Positions 9,036 through 19,200 of a stretch of 64,000 nucleotides of DNA are shown here, piece by piece. The stretch's first letter is position 1, and the number at the start of each line of letters is the position of its first letter. This DNA comes from Heliocidaris erythrogramma (Eukaryota > Echinodermata > Echinoidea > Camarodonta > Echinometridae): NCBI GenBank assembly GCA_025617745.1, contig CM046871.1:33239579-33303578 (forward strand). Reading direction: 5' to 3'. The translations under genes and the position numbers were made by a program. The notes under the pieces were generated by a model. That model did not search any database, was not told the origin of the DNA, and saw only the letters and a list, made by a program, of their open reading frames with translations.

Positions 9036-12032
9036 CTACAAAGAAGACACAGCGGCCTTCAAGGTGGCTGACGCAAACAAAGCTTCACCTGCGGGAATAT
9101 CCCTAAGGTAGCAAGAAATGAAGGAATTGGGCGAACGCCAATAAGCAGCCTTCAAAATATCAACAAGCGCCACACCTTGAAACAGAGCCCAAGAAGTGCT
9201 GACACTACGAGTATCATGAGCACGAGGCTTACTGTCGGATAAAAGAGCCTCTGTGCCAGCGGCCCTAATAGCTTCAACGATCCATCTAGAAATGGAATCA
9301 AGAGAGGCAGGAGAAAAAGGCTCTCTAGTGATCAGGAACAACTGATCATCCTTACGATAAGACTTAGTCTTATCAATATACCATTTGAGAGCCCTAACAG
9401 GACACCAAACTTTGTCCTCACGCACCGAAGAAAAGTCAGAAAGCGGACAAAGAAAAATCTCAACAGGACCGGAGGTAGCTGTCTGATTCTTGGCAACGAA
9501 AGAAGCCCTAGGAATCAACCTAACACCTTTTCTCTCCCAGCGAACATGACCAGGAGTAAGACAGAGAGCATGAAGAGTACTGCGCCTCTGCCCAGAGGCA
9601 ATAGCTACCAAAAAGAGCGTCTTAACCGTAAGATGATGAAGCGAAGCTTCACCTAACGGTTCAAAAGGAGGTTTCGCCAAGGCCTCCAGGACCTTAGGCA
9701 GACTCCAAGACGGCACTAACTTAGAAAACGAAGGTCGTTTCAGAAAGAACGAACGAATCAAACCACTTAGCAGCGGGGAATTGGAAATCCCCGAACCATC
9801 CGAAAAACCCGAATGAATGGCCCCGATCGCCGAACGGTAGCCTCGGATAGTAGAAATAGATCTCCCTTTGTCAAATAACGAGATTAAGAAATCCGCAATT
9901 GAACCAATAGGAGCCTTAGAAGGGGTTTGATTTCTCTCTTTGCACCAAAGGAAAAAGACCGAGAGACGGGAATTGTAAATTTCCCTAGTAGAAACCCTAC
10001 GACTGGACATTAAAAAGTCCGCGGCTCTATCAGAGAGACCCGACTGTCTTGCAGATTCCCTGACAGGGGCCAAGCAGTCAAATGAAGAGACTCCGGATTG
10101 TGGTGAAGAATCCCCGATAGGGGCTGTAACACCAGATCCGCTCTTAACGGGAGAACTAACGGTTGAGCCCTTAGAAGGCTCATAAGTTCCGGAAACCAAT
10201 TCCTCCTGGGCCAAAAGGGAGCTATTACAAGCACCCTCGCCCGATCTTCCCTGATTTTCCGCAAGGCACGCGGAATCAGTTGGAAGGGAGGAAAGGCGAA
10301 TCCCTGAAGGTTCTCCCAGCTGAGGGAGAAAGCATCGAGAGCCCATGCTCCCTGATCGCGAACACGGGAGCAATACTTCGGCAGCTGGTGATTTAGCACC
10401 GACGCAAATAGATCCACTTCCAGTGGACCTAGGCAACTGCGAATGCGGCAAAATACCTCCGGATGGAGCATCCATTCCGATGGAAGATACCTGCCCCGGG
10501 ACAGAAAATCCGCAATGAGGTTTTCCCGACCGGGGATGAAAGAGGCCACGGGTGTGATTGCCATGCGACGACACCACCTCCACAGCTGAGCTGCTAGGGC
10601 ATTCAAGGCAACCGAACGAGTGCCTCCCTGCCGATTGATATATGCCGCCACAGTAACATTGTCCGTGAGAATCAGAACCGAACGACTGATAAGTCGACTT
10701 CTGAAATGGAGCAAGGTCAACAGAACTGCCATAAACTCCAGGACATTGATATGAGGAAGAGTCCCAAGATGAGACCAATCCCCCGCAACCGTGCTGCCGT
10801 TGCAGTGTCCTCCCCACCCCAACCGAGAGGCGTCCGTCGAAACCGATATCGACGGAAGAGGGACAGAGAAGGACCTGCCTCGCGCGAGAAACACCTCGCT
10901 CGTCCAACAAGCGAGAAGAGACTTGATCTTTACTGGTACTGGAATCCAGACCAAAAGAGTCTTTTCCCGGCTTGAAGAACCTGAGGAGATGTCTCTGAAA
11001 GGGTCTCATGAGGAGCCGGCAGTCCTCTAAAACATCGACTAGACTGGCTAGATAACCTAGAAACTGAAGCCACTGTCTGGCCGAGACTCTTCTGGCCAGC
11101 AAGAGCTTGCGAGCCGCAGAGACAATGGTGAGAATCCTGTCTCGACTGGGCCGAGCTAACTGATTCCTTATGTCTAACACCGCCCCCAGAAAAACTGGGC
11201 TGCGAGTGGGGACTAACTCTGACTTTTCCCAATTTATTAGGAAACCTAAGTCTTGAGTAAGAGAGACGAGCAAACGAGTCTCGTCCAACAAACGATCGCG
11301 CGACTCCGCAAGGAGAAGCCAATCGTCCAGGTAACAAAACAACCGCAGGCCGCGACGCCTCAGAAAGGCCGCTAGCACCGCTACAACTTGAGTAAAAACC
11401 CGAGGGGCCGGGCGCAGCCCGAAGGGAAGAGCCCGAAAACGATAAGTCTCCGAGAGGAAGGAGAACCCCAGAAGATCGCGAGATGCGCGATGAATGGGAA
11501 TGTGAAAGTACGCGTCCTTGAGATCTATCGAGACCGCGTAGTCTTCCCTTTTGATCAACGGAAGAATGGAGGCAAGAGTCTCCATCCGAAAATGAACCGG
11601 AGGAATAAATTTGTTTATCCTCTTTAGGTTCAGTAACAAACGAAGTTTTCCCGAGCGCTTGGGAATAACAAATATTGGAGAAAGGGAAAGAGACGGCCTG
11701 TCTCTTACCCTTTCTATAGCCCTCTTTTCCAAAAGAGACTCGATCTCCTTCGAAGCATGAGACCGAGACAGGGCAGACATGGGAGGTGACCGAATTCTTA
11801 TAGCCCCTCCGGGGAGCGAGGCGCAAAGATCTATGAAGAATCCGTCTCGCACGACGGAGAGAACAAACACGTCCCCGGAGATGGCCTCCCAAGCGGGGAG
11901 AAACGCATGAAGTCGGCCACCTACCACATTCGGTCGAACAAGCGCTCGGGGAAAATCCAGGCTTGGCCTTCTGCGAAGCCATCGCCTTACGAGAACCTCT
12001 CGAAAAGCCCCTGCCACGACTCCCTCTCCCAC
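9036..12032 (-). CDS. DIRS reverse transcriptase (N part) and tyrosine recombinase (C part) in one open frame
   Basis: A 998-aa frame. Residues about 25-350 are a DIRS reverse transcriptase: GGRLHAFLPAWEAISGD at the start, then VSIDLKDAYFHIPIHRASRD with the first catalytic Asp, RALPFGLRPAPRVF, and the FCYLDDWLLLA box with the YxDD pair. Residues about 650-998 are a tyrosine recombinase: a core-binding part (STREIYNSRLSVFFLWC), then SGQRRSTLHAL (first catalytic Arg), AHDTRSVS (the HxxR pair) and a C-terminal Tyr in FISCYLRD. Between them, residues about 360-650 are the RNase H region read in the wrong frame, yet without stops. A true RT-RNase H polyprotein would need a frame change near 10955. 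The recombinase probably integrates the circular cDNA. Confidence 0.88.
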   Translation of the reverse strand: MGEGVVAGAFREVLVRRWLRRRPSLDFPRALVRPNVVGGRLHAFLPAWEAISGDVFVLSVVRDGFFIDLCASLPGGAIRIRSPPMSALSRSHASKEIESLLEKRAIERVRDRPSLSLSPIFVIPKRSGKLRLLLNLKRINKFIPPVHFRMETLASILPLIKREDYAVSIDLKDAYFHIPIHRASRDLLGFSFLSETYRFRALPFGLRPAPRVFTQVVAVLAAFLRRRGLRLFCYLDDWLLLAESRDRLLDETRLLVSLTQDLGFLINWEKSELVPTRSPVFLGAVLDIRNQLARPSRDRILTIVSAARKLLLARRVSARQWLQFLGYLASLVDVLEDCRLLMRPFQRHLLRFFKPGKDSFGLDSSTSKDQVSSRLLDERGVSRARQVLLCPSSVDIGFDGRLSVGVGRTLQRQHGCGGLVSSWDSSSYQCPGVYGSSVDLAPFQKSTYQSFGSDSHGQCYCGGIYQSAGRHSFGCLECPSSSAVEVVSSHGNHTRGLFHPRSGKPHCGFSVPGQVSSIGMDAPSGGILPHSQLPRSTGSGSICVGAKSPAAEVLLPCSRSGSMGSRCFLPQLGEPSGIRLSSLPTDSACLAENQGRSGEGACNSSLLAQEELVSGTYEPSKGSTVSSPVKSGSGVTAPIGDSSPQSGVSSFDCLAPVRESARQSGLSDRAADFLMSSRRVSTREIYNSRLSVFFLWCKERNQTPSKAPIGSIADFLISLFDKGRSISTIRGYRSAIGAIHSGFSDGSGISNSPLLSGLIRSFFLKRPSFSKLVPSWSLPKVLEALAKPPFEPLGEASLHHLTVKTLFLVAIASGQRRSTLHALCLTPGHVRWERKGVRLIPRASFVAKNQTATSGPVEIFLCPLSDFSSVREDKVWCPVRALKWYIDKTKSYRKDDQLFLITREPFSPASLDSISRWIVEAIRAAGTEALLSDSKPRAHDTRSVSTSWALFQGVALVDILKAAYWRSPNSFISCYLRDIPAGEALFASATLKAAVSSL
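10010..10954 (-). CDS. DIRS RNase H and methyltransferase-like region
   Basis: A 314-aa frame offset from both the RT and the gag frames. The RNase H core is clear: SVSTDASRLGWGGHC (first Asp), INVLEFMAVLLTL (Glu), LILTDNVTVAAYINRQGG (second Asp) and FIPGRENLIADFLSR (last Asp). After it come VDLFASVLNHQLPKY and DAFSLSWENLQGFAFPPFQL, then APFWPRRNWFPELM, the region annotated as an adenine methyltransferase-like domain in DIRS elements. It directly follows the RT by position, so RT, RNase H and this domain should form one polyprotein. The frame break near 10955 is either a 1-nt indel of this copy or a frameshift site. The last part overlaps the start of the recombinase in a second frame. Confidence 0.85.
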   Translation of the reverse strand: MVWIPVPVKIKSLLACWTSEVFLARGRSFSVPLPSISVSTDASRLGWGGHCNGSTVAGDWSHLGTLPHINVLEFMAVLLTLLHFRSRLISRSVLILTDNVTVAAYINRQGGTRSVALNALAAQLWRWCRRMAITPVASFIPGRENLIADFLSRGRYLPSEWMLHPEVFCRIRSCLGPLEVDLFASVLNHQLPKYCSRVRDQGAWALDAFSLSWENLQGFAFPPFQLIPRALRKIREDRARVLVIAPFWPRRNWFPELMSLLRAQPLVLPLRADLVLQPLSGILHHNPESLHLTAWPLSGNLQDSRVSLIEPRTF

Positions 12033-14205
12033 GAGACGGAGCTGGCTGAGGCTCAGGAGGCGGGACCCTAGACACGCGACTGCGTTGACCCGAAACGGGA
12101 CCAGCAGGTCTACGCCGAACAGGGGCCCGCGTTGGCTTAGAGCTAGTGTGAAACTGCTTAGTCATATCCAAGATCTGCTTTCGCGCATCGATCTCTCTTT
12201 GAAACACCATAGCGAATTTACCACCAAAAAGCGAAGGACCCCGAGACGGAACATCTCGGAGAAGTTGAGCAAAGCCCGACTCTCTAACACCCAGTGCTGA
12301 GAGAGCCGAGGTCCTGCGACGGAACGTAGCCGAAGCAGCTGCTGTGGAAAGCTGCGACCACTGCAGACAAAAAAGAGTATGCAGCAAGTCGTCAATAATC
12401 AGCTTGTCACCATCGGTAACATTCAACTCCTCCGCCCTGGACCTAAGGTCGGAGAGAAGCCCTTGAAAAGCCGCCAAACGCATCCCTGACCTAATGTGGT
12501 TTTCAATATTAGACCAAATCTTATCCTCCGCCCTGAACGCAGCGGAGGTAAGCGGATTAGTCGCCCGCAAGCGACGACCAACTTCTAAAATCTCAGGAGA
12601 AAGAGTCTTAGCCTTGAAAAAGCTGTCTTGGTCCTGAGAACAAAAGGCAAAGGCCTTACCCCTGACCGCATTAGATCGCTTAACCAACAGCGCGGCCTCA
12701 ATGCGGTCATACTCCAGCTTGAAAACCTCCTCAAGAGCAATACCCTCAGAGGAAACCTGCTGCTTGAAATTCCAACGCGAAGTCGAACCCTGCGCGCGGG
12801 TTGACTGAACTTCAGGGAGATATTTGGACAACAAAGCAATCGCTTCCACTCCACAGAGATTGAGCGATTGAGACTCCGCCTGCCCAAGCGATTCGGGAAC
12901 CGAAGCTTGAGAGGACGCATCCAAATCTGGTTCCACCCGAGTGGAATGAGACAAAGGAACGCTAACAAAGGCCTCCGCAGGCGGGTCCCCGCATGGTTCA
13001 CCAAAAGTCTCCTCGCCCGGCGGAGCCCCGAGGGCCGCGGGAATAGGAGGCACATGCGAATCAGTCTCAGACAAAGAGGAATCAATCACAAAAGGCTGAT
13101 TAGACTCAAAGCGAGATCCCTGAATAGGGACAGAAGTCAGGGTTGAAGAAGCCGGTACAAAGGACCAACCCTGATTCTGAGCAAAAGCCCGCATCATACT
13201 GAACATGTCAGCTTGAGAGGAGCTAGCCGGGTCAGCCAGGCCAGACGGGCAAGAGGCCGGCAAAGCCTTGCCGCTTTTCGCCTTCTTCTTGGCCTTTTTC
13301 TTGGCTGGCTCGACAAGAGTCGTAGCCGAAACCCTTTTCTTAGAACGCTTAATCGGATTCGTTCGGATCCCCGAAGCCTCTTCGGAAACACGAACCGATC
13401 CCTCCGCGGAGGGACGTTCACTTCCCATAAAGGGATTGGAGCGCTCATGGCGTAAGCCTAGAGAATCGCCCAAATCACCCATATTGGCTAGGCAAGAAGA
13501 TGCCATAGCCATGGGTTGGGAGCTAAAAGCTCCCAGTGCGTGGGCAGACCGAGATGACTCGGTATGTGCCCGATGACTACTAAAGGCATGTGAACCCACT
13601 ATTGGACCGCTCGAAAGCAGCAATAGGGGAGCACTAGTAGTCACGCACTCGGGTGAAAACACCTGTTGCTCCGAAGAGCGTCCATAATTGTTAGCTCGAG
13701 CATTCCCATCAGCTGGCAACTGAGACAGCCCAGAAAGTACTCGTTCCCCCATATGGCGTTTGCCGGGGGCTAGGGTTTGAGAACCCAGACCAACATGGAC
13801 TAAGCCCGTGGGTTGCCCTGCAGTAGTGGGGCGCGTCTCCCCTAACGGATCAGAGCGAGTGAACGCTACCGTACGGGAAACAACAGCCCCCCCCTCTGGT
13901 CTCAGCGACCGGGGGATTGGATTCGAGATATCCAAACCACTAGAATCTGACGCCACCCACCCCGAAACCACAGGCTTCGGAGTTGACAATCCCGATTCAG
14001 TTAACGCCACCCGTCCCGAAGCCGCAAGCTCCGAAACTGGCAAACTCTGCAAGGGAACACCACTAGGCAACTTACCTTTAGCCCTCCTCCCTCCCCCGCG
14101 TACCGCTGTACTCGGGGGAGTTCTGGAAGGCCGAGTCGTCTTGCTAGACAACTCTTCGGAAGAAGCAGGTCTCCTTGACCCAGCTGCTTCTTCTTCCGAA
14201 TTCAT
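10930..14205 (-). CDS. DIRS gag-like ORF
   Basis: I chose the ATG at 14203-14205 (MNSEEEAAGSRR); the open frame extends 13 codons upstream in hydrophobic text that is probably leader. The product is Ser/Pro-rich with basic patches, including KKRVSATTLVEPAKKKAKKK (nuclear localisation-like), a middle segment with LLSKYLPEVQSTRAQG and a helical part (IWSNIENHIRSGMRLAAF, LSDLRSRAEELN). It ends in an Arg/Gly tail near 12060 (RGRGSRGRGFSRGSR) like nucleic-acid-binding tails. Beyond about 12000 the frame stays open for roughly 350 more codons, but that part is the RT gene in the wrong frame, so the real end of gag is unclear. Gag should coat the element RNA. Confidence 0.72.
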   Translation of the reverse strand: MNSEEEAAGSRRPASSEELSSKTTRPSRTPPSTAVRGGGRRAKGKLPSGVPLQSLPVSELAASGRVALTESGLSTPKPVVSGWVASDSSGLDISNPIPRSLRPEGGAVVSRTVAFTRSDPLGETRPTTAGQPTGLVHVGLGSQTLAPGKRHMGERVLSGLSQLPADGNARANNYGRSSEQQVFSPECVTTSAPLLLLSSGPIVGSHAFSSHRAHTESSRSAHALGAFSSQPMAMASSCLANMGDLGDSLGLRHERSNPFMGSERPSAEGSVRVSEEASGIRTNPIKRSKKRVSATTLVEPAKKKAKKKAKSGKALPASCPSGLADPASSSQADMFSMMRAFAQNQGWSFVPASSTLTSVPIQGSRFESNQPFVIDSSLSETDSHVPPIPAALGAPPGEETFGEPCGDPPAEAFVSVPLSHSTRVEPDLDASSQASVPESLGQAESQSLNLCGVEAIALLSKYLPEVQSTRAQGSTSRWNFKQQVSSEGIALEEVFKLEYDRIEAALLVKRSNAVRGKAFAFCSQDQDSFFKAKTLSPEILEVGRRLRATNPLTSAAFRAEDKIWSNIENHIRSGMRLAAFQGLLSDLRSRAEELNVTDGDKLIIDDLLHTLFCLQWSQLSTAAASATFRRRTSALSALGVRESGFAQLLRDVPSRGPSLFGGKFAMVFQREIDARKQILDMTKQFHTSSKPTRAPVRRRPAGPVSGQRSRVSRVPPPEPQPAPSRGRGSRGRGFSRGSRKAMASQKAKPGFSPSACSTECGRWPTSCVSPRLGGHLRGRVCSLRRARRILHRSLRLAPRRGYKNSVTSHVCPVSVSCFEGDRVSFGKEGYRKGKRQAVSFPFSNICYSQALGKTSFVTEPKEDKQIYSSGSFSDGDSCLHSSVDQKGRLRGLDRSQGRVLSHSHSSRISRSSGVLLPLGDLSFSGSSLRAAPGPSGFYSSCSGASGLSEASRPAVVLLPGRLASPCGVARSFVGRDSFARLSYSRLRFPNKLGKVRVSPHSQPSFSGGGVRHKESVSSAQSRQDSHHCLCGSQALAGQKSLGQTVASVSRLSSQSSRCFRGLPAPHETLSETSPQVLQAGKRLFWSGFQYQ

Positions 14206-14631
14206 ACCACTGCAATAAAACAGACAATAAAGTATACTTTTCAAATTAAGAAATACTTCAACTGAATGCAGTAAATAAAACTAAAGTTTATTTGGGAGAT
14301 ACGCACTAAAGAAATTTTCACAGCCTAAAAACCGTAAGAACAAACACCGAACCCGAAGGCTCGGTGACAAACGGAAACACCCGCAAACACGGAAATATCT
14401 ACGTGGGGCTGACCGTGAAAGAGAAAAATAAATGCCAAGAAAGGGAATCAAAAAATCCCTTGCAATCGGCAAGAGTGACTAATAAAACACAAAGTACTAT
14501 AATCTAAACGAATATAGGTACCTAAAAGTGCTTTAACTATGTGGAAAAAGCGCACCAAAAAGATACTATACGACCTGATTTCAGGAGCGCTGTGACTATA
14601 CGTCCTAACTCGTCGGGGGCGAGCAAGAAAG

Positions 14632-14799
14632 AGGAAGATGGCTGTAGCGTATTGACGCGCGTGAGTGGCGAAGGGGACAATAGGATTACGGGGGGTGCGC
14701 ACAATATTGTGACACATGTGTGATAATTCTCGAAGGGGTCCCGTAGTCAAGACTACAGGCATAATAGGTAGGTATATATGATTTATTGCAGTAAATTAG
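14632..14799. repeat. DIRS right inverted terminal repeat with outer extension
   Basis: The body from 14632 to 14777 is the inverted copy of 8672-8817. The last 22 bp (ATGATTTATTGCAGTAAATT) are unique to this side and are copied in inverted form in the internal complementary region. Confidence 0.88.
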
Positions 14800-16310
14800 C
14801 TTTTTACAGGCTTCACATTATCTTAGAAGTATTCCATCTAGGGCTAGGACAGCTTGGGGTCATGCAACGATTTTCTTACCCGGAGTGCCTCGACTATTGC
14901 GCCATAGCCTTTCTCTTGTTCTCAGCCAAGCTCAGGACCTTCTCGCCAGATGATCTGGAGCAGACCTTAGTTAATCCTTTCGAAGAGTTCAGTATTGACG
15001 CATCGTTAGTAATGGAAGTCCCACTTGCACCAAATGGAACTCTCGGTAGAATGCTGCGGTTTGTCTTCAAAAGGAAGTGGGACCAATTCATTGACTTATG
15101 TTGAACTTGGCATATCCTGCGTCACTGTCCGGAATACTTCCGGCCACAGGCTTCACATACCGGTCCTCAGTGGGAGAGAATTCTGCGTTTGAGGGTGGAT
15201 GCACTGTGTTTAATTGCAGTTTTTGGTGGGAGCGGAGGCCACTTTAGATGATCTAGTTCGTCGGGTGAATGCTCGGTGGCATGCAGTCAATCCTGGTTGA
15301 AAGTGAATCCCTCTCTGCAACCAGTAAACACCCCGGCGGCACTTATTCACTTCAGGCCTCTGGTGTTCCCGGTGAATCAGCTCTTGGCCGATCAATTGTG
15401 TTGGGAGAGGTTCGCCCAGGTAGACCTGCTCCTATGGTTCCAGAACCAGTTCCCCAACCTGAGCCACAGCCAGAGGGGGTTGAACGGACAGCGGAACCAG
15501 CCAATCCAGCTGAACAATTTCTCAGGGGTTTTGATGCTCACTATCATCAAGATCGTATGCAATCAATGATGCAGAGATCTAGAGGGCATCAACAACCTCT
15601 AGCTCCTGGTAAAGAACCGGAGCATTACGTTCATGTTGAAGGGCGGGTCAAGAACTACTGTGACTCTGAGTTCTTCCCAACCCCTCAATTTGAGCAGGTG
15701 CTCCAAAACGAGGAGCGGGACTCCACTTGGAAGTTGGCGGTGGGAATCCACCCCAAGTAGGCCGTTTCCTTCACATCCCAACAATGGGATCAGTTGGTGC
15801 AGCACCTTGCACATCCCAGAGTTGTTGCCACGAGTGAAGTTGGACTCGACTTCACGGCACCCGAGAATCAATGGAAGTGTCAGGAAAATGTTCTTGGAAC
15901 TCTGGGTCATGTTATGGTGATGCACCTGAGAGGTGTGCATTCTGATCACCTTAACCAGGTTCCATCTCGCCTAGCTCTGAGACTGCTTAGGCAGAAATGC
16001 TCAACTCACCAGAGAATACATTTGCATTGTTTCTCTGGTAATGTTGCTATGGTCAGATCCTGGCCGGAGCATTTTCTCACTGCTACTTCAGGATTGCAGG
16101 CCTTGTAAAAGGCTTCTCCCAAGAGCAGTGCCAGGCAGTACTGGCACTACGGGAAATTCCCTTGGACCGGCTCCTTCTGGAAACCGATTCGCCACATCTT
16201 AAGGTTCATTCCGAATTGGAATACAACACCCCACTATTTCTGGGTGATGTGGGCCAATTTGTGGGGAAAATCACTTTAAAATGTAATAACTCTTTGTACC
16301 TTTGAGGTGC
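14800..16310 (+). pseudogene. Decayed repeat-like gene with C-terminal TatD-family hydrolase
   Basis: The first part (14800-15104) continues the frame interrupted by the DIRS: LRTFSPDDLEQTLVNPFEEF, APNGTLGRMLRFVFKRKWDQ. A Pro/Glu linker follows (VPQPEPQPEGVE, 15430-15490) and then a TatD-like domain: FDAHYHQDRM (the HxH metal site) near 15530, WKLAVGIHPK near 15740, VVATSEVGLDFTAPENQW near 15830 (the catalytic Glu strand), IHLHCFSGN near 16020 (metal His), and LDRLLLETDSPHLK near 16165 (the catalytic Asp motif). The domain is interrupted by a TAG after GIHPK (15758-15760), a stop after 16100 and frameshifts, so this copy cannot make an active enzyme. TatD enzymes are metal-dependent DNases. 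I know no named mobile element with this architecture. Confidence 0.7.
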
Positions 16311-16723
16311 GATCAACAGATTCATACATGGTTACATCCCTTGAAGGCACATGTCAAGTTCTAAAATATATCAAATTTCATGAGGTAAATAAACTTATTT
16401 GAATGTCACTGAACACAGAAAGTATTAACAACATGCATAAACAATCTCACTTTCCAGGGATAAAATGTGTGTAACATCATCTTTACTGCTGTAAAGCTAC
16501 CAGACTAAAGTTCACATTCTCATTCACATATCCAGATGCAGGCGAGACAACACAAAAAGGCGTTTCCCTTTTTTTTCCAGAGTGATAACACTGTTCTATT
16601 TACCATATAGTAAAATGAATCATCAAGTTTTACACATTAACATGTATGAATCAAATACTGGAAAAACAACTTACTTTATTATATGTTATTACCGATATCA
16701 TCATTCTCTCACTAACGTCATAG

Positions 16724-17583
16724 GTGGAGGAGCCTTTTCCCTTAATCCCATATTCGAGGCTGTTTTGCAAGCACAGAACTCACAAGCTGTTGAGGGAGTG
16801 TTTGGAAAGGATATGGAAGCAGGCCCATCTTCATCCCAGGTGAATTGATGTTTAATAAAGAGATTCATTTGATTTACTTTACTGCTCCCTATTTCCATCA
16901 TACATGGGCTGAATAGTCGACATCAGTAGGAAGAATTACTTTTGCAAAGGTAAATGAGCCTCAAATCACCATAATTTGATGTAGTTTTTGTTTATTTCCT
17001 TTTATTAGAATTGATCTTTCAACAGATGTCTGTTATTTAGTCATTGCATGACAGGAAGTATGCTCATCCATTATACTTAGTTATTTGGCCAAAGCCGCCA
17101 AGCCACACAATGTTGACACTCTTGTCACAAATGGATTAACAAATTCATCTTCCCTAAAAAACAGCAACAAATATGCCCACATAAAGACTCACATGGCACA
17201 ATTTTGAGCAATAAGTTCATTATATATTTACAAGTCTATAGTGACTTATTTTTAAGACACACTTTTATGATTTATTTACATGAAACAGACGACGAAACAG
17301 CTAGCAATATGTTATCAGCGATGTCGGCAATACTCCAGTGACTCAACAACCATCTACTTCAACACAAGCCACCGTAAGCACCAGCAAGACCACTATCACC
17401 AACATGACAACAGCCACCAACAATAGACTGAAGAGATTTAGTACACTTGATGAGGAGTGCCTCAGAATAAAAAAAGAAAGATTGGAAGTAGAAAAGAAAT
17501 GCCTCTTGGTGCGAGAGAGGGAGGTGTGCGCAGTCGAAAAAATACAGAAAATGCTAGAAAACCATTTTCGAAATGAGTCTTGA
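16724..17583 (+). CDS. Last two exons of a Myb/SANT-like (NAIF1/MSANTD-type) protein
   Basis: Exon 16724-16839 (acceptor CATAG, donor CCCAG/GTGAAT) gives GGGAFSLNPIFEAVLQAQN and AVEGVFGKDMEAGPSSSQ. Exon 17305-17583 (acceptor CAGCTAG) continues in phase 0 with YVISDVGNTPVTQQPSTSTQ and a Lys/Glu-rich helix (ECLRIKKERLEVEKKCLLV), stopping at 17581-17583. A short GGG-LSP linker, Ser/Thr-rich spacer and basic coiled C-terminus follow the DNA-binding domain in Myb/SANT-like proteins of the NAIF1 type and in ORF1 proteins of Harbinger transposons. The DNA-binding exon was not found upstream, because the TatD relic and DIRS lie there. It could be a host gene or a transposon ORF, and the family call is tentative. 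Confidence 0.42.
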
Positions 17584-19196
17584 ACAAATTGATATAAATA
17601 AACAAAAACATAGCAACAATTTGTTTTCCCGCATTCAGTTTCCTCTCCCGTAACATGTGTGTTTTTCCGTCTCCCATTTTGCTGTAATAAGTGTATAAGA
17701 AATCAAATGTCCTCCTTGCATTTTCATCCTCATCCTCGCTGTCTTTTTTCCATTCCTCTGTCTACAGAGCGTCCCAGAAAAAAATTAACAGTTGGAATAA
17801 GTCTACCCAAATGAATATTTCAAAATATTCTAATGAAATTTTCATACCTGTATATAGCTTATGATCTATTCTATCAAACGACACCAAAATATCTCACAAT
17901 TTTTTACGCTTGAGTGAGCAAAAGCCAATTTTGTGAAAGGTTACAAAATCCAGACTTGAAAAGAATTGATAATTGCTCTGGCTGGTATCGGCCAAGGTGA
18001 GTCATGAAAAGGCTTAGAAATGTCCATATTCTGCTCAATTATTCAGAAAACTGTTGTGTCAATTTGGGTGTAAATTCTATCAATGGGCAAACACCCATGT
18101 GCTAATTCAGAATAACGATAACCATGCTCCTCTTTAACAAAAGGTTCAGAATCCTCATTCTTTCACGATAAAAAAGAATCATTGGTAACTCAAATAAGCA
18201 ATTCCATTCACGTTCCATCAATTGTTTCTGAAATGCTTTCAACCTTTTAAACAGAGCCCTTGACAACTTCTCCGGCTTGTCAAGAATCTACTGACTAAAA
18301 TTATAAGAAATTAGTCATTGTAACTATTGCAATGTACAAAAGAATTTTTTACAGGCGAATATAACACGTAGCAATGCGGTCCGAGAAATGTTAAACCCAT
18401 GCACATTATAAAGAAAAAATAAATAAATTCCTTCACCGAGAGCTTCAGGGTATATTACAATTAGTGAAAAGGGCAGGTTGCAGCTTTTCAAACTGAAAAC
18501 ATTCGCAAACCAACACAGTCAATAATTTAACATACTGACAATCAAGTTCCTTTACATAATTTTAATAACATTCAGATAGCCTTTTCATCATGTTCAATGG
18601 CCTCAATTTCGAGAAAGCAGTATTCTGGAATTGCTGACCCTTAAAACCTCCAGGCGTGGATGGCCAGAATCGTGTTTATAAATCTTATACACGTGTAAAA
18701 TGTGTAGATACTACACTGACACTGTAAATTGAAAATACAACATGTACAAGCATGACTATTATCAAGATAATGTGATATTACAGAAATTTTCGGTGGAAAA
18801 TAGCATCATGTACTAAATCATGCTTAGCACATATACTTCCATCAAATTACATTTCACATAAGTCTGAGCCATATTTCTAAGTCAAGAAATTGTATATTTT
18901 CGTTCAACTTTAAATGCATAATCTATAAATGTATATCTTCAGCTAATGCTTAACTGATCTAAAGGGAACAAAAAACTTGCTGTTCTTACAACAAATTTCC
19001 TCTTCATTTCTCATCAGATTCTGTTGTCGTCATACACATACTACATAATTATCTCGCCATATTCACACCATGGCACTATATATTCATTATATCTTCTCAA
19101 AATTAAGCACCAAACTCATCGCTCAATCAGGCCTATTGCCTCTTTCACGTCTCTCCATCGGAGATGGCACAAAAGTCTAAGGTTATTAGTATACTG
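17584..19196. other. AT-rich stretch without recognised features
   Basis: No open frame of note, splice-consistent exon, inverted repeat or tandem array was recognised in this 1.6 kb. Confidence 0.5.
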
Positions 19197-19200
19197 TTAA

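Larger units (their letters stand above)
8623..14799 (-). mobile_element. DIRS-type tyrosine-recombinase retrotransposon, nearly full length
   Basis: The element is about 6.2 kb and transcribed leftward. From right to left it holds a right inverted terminal repeat, a gag-like frame, reverse transcriptase, RNase H with a methyltransferase-like region, a tyrosine recombinase, an internal complementary region and a left inverted terminal repeat. This is the textbook DIRS layout: integration by a recombinase through a circular intermediate, with no integrase and no target duplication. AATT occurs at both outer edges (about 8624-8627 and 14796-14799), fitting site-specific joining over a few shared bases. 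GC content is clearly higher inside than in the flanks. Catalytic motifs are intact, but RT and RNase H lie in different frames, so this copy may be inactive or may use frameshifting. Confidence 0.93.

Noticed and set aside
10706-11030. Plus-strand frames across the DIRS body (10706-10975, 11388-11627, 12868-13576, 13808-14218)
   Set aside because: Shadows of the minus-strand gag and RT genes in stop-poor DNA; no domain text.
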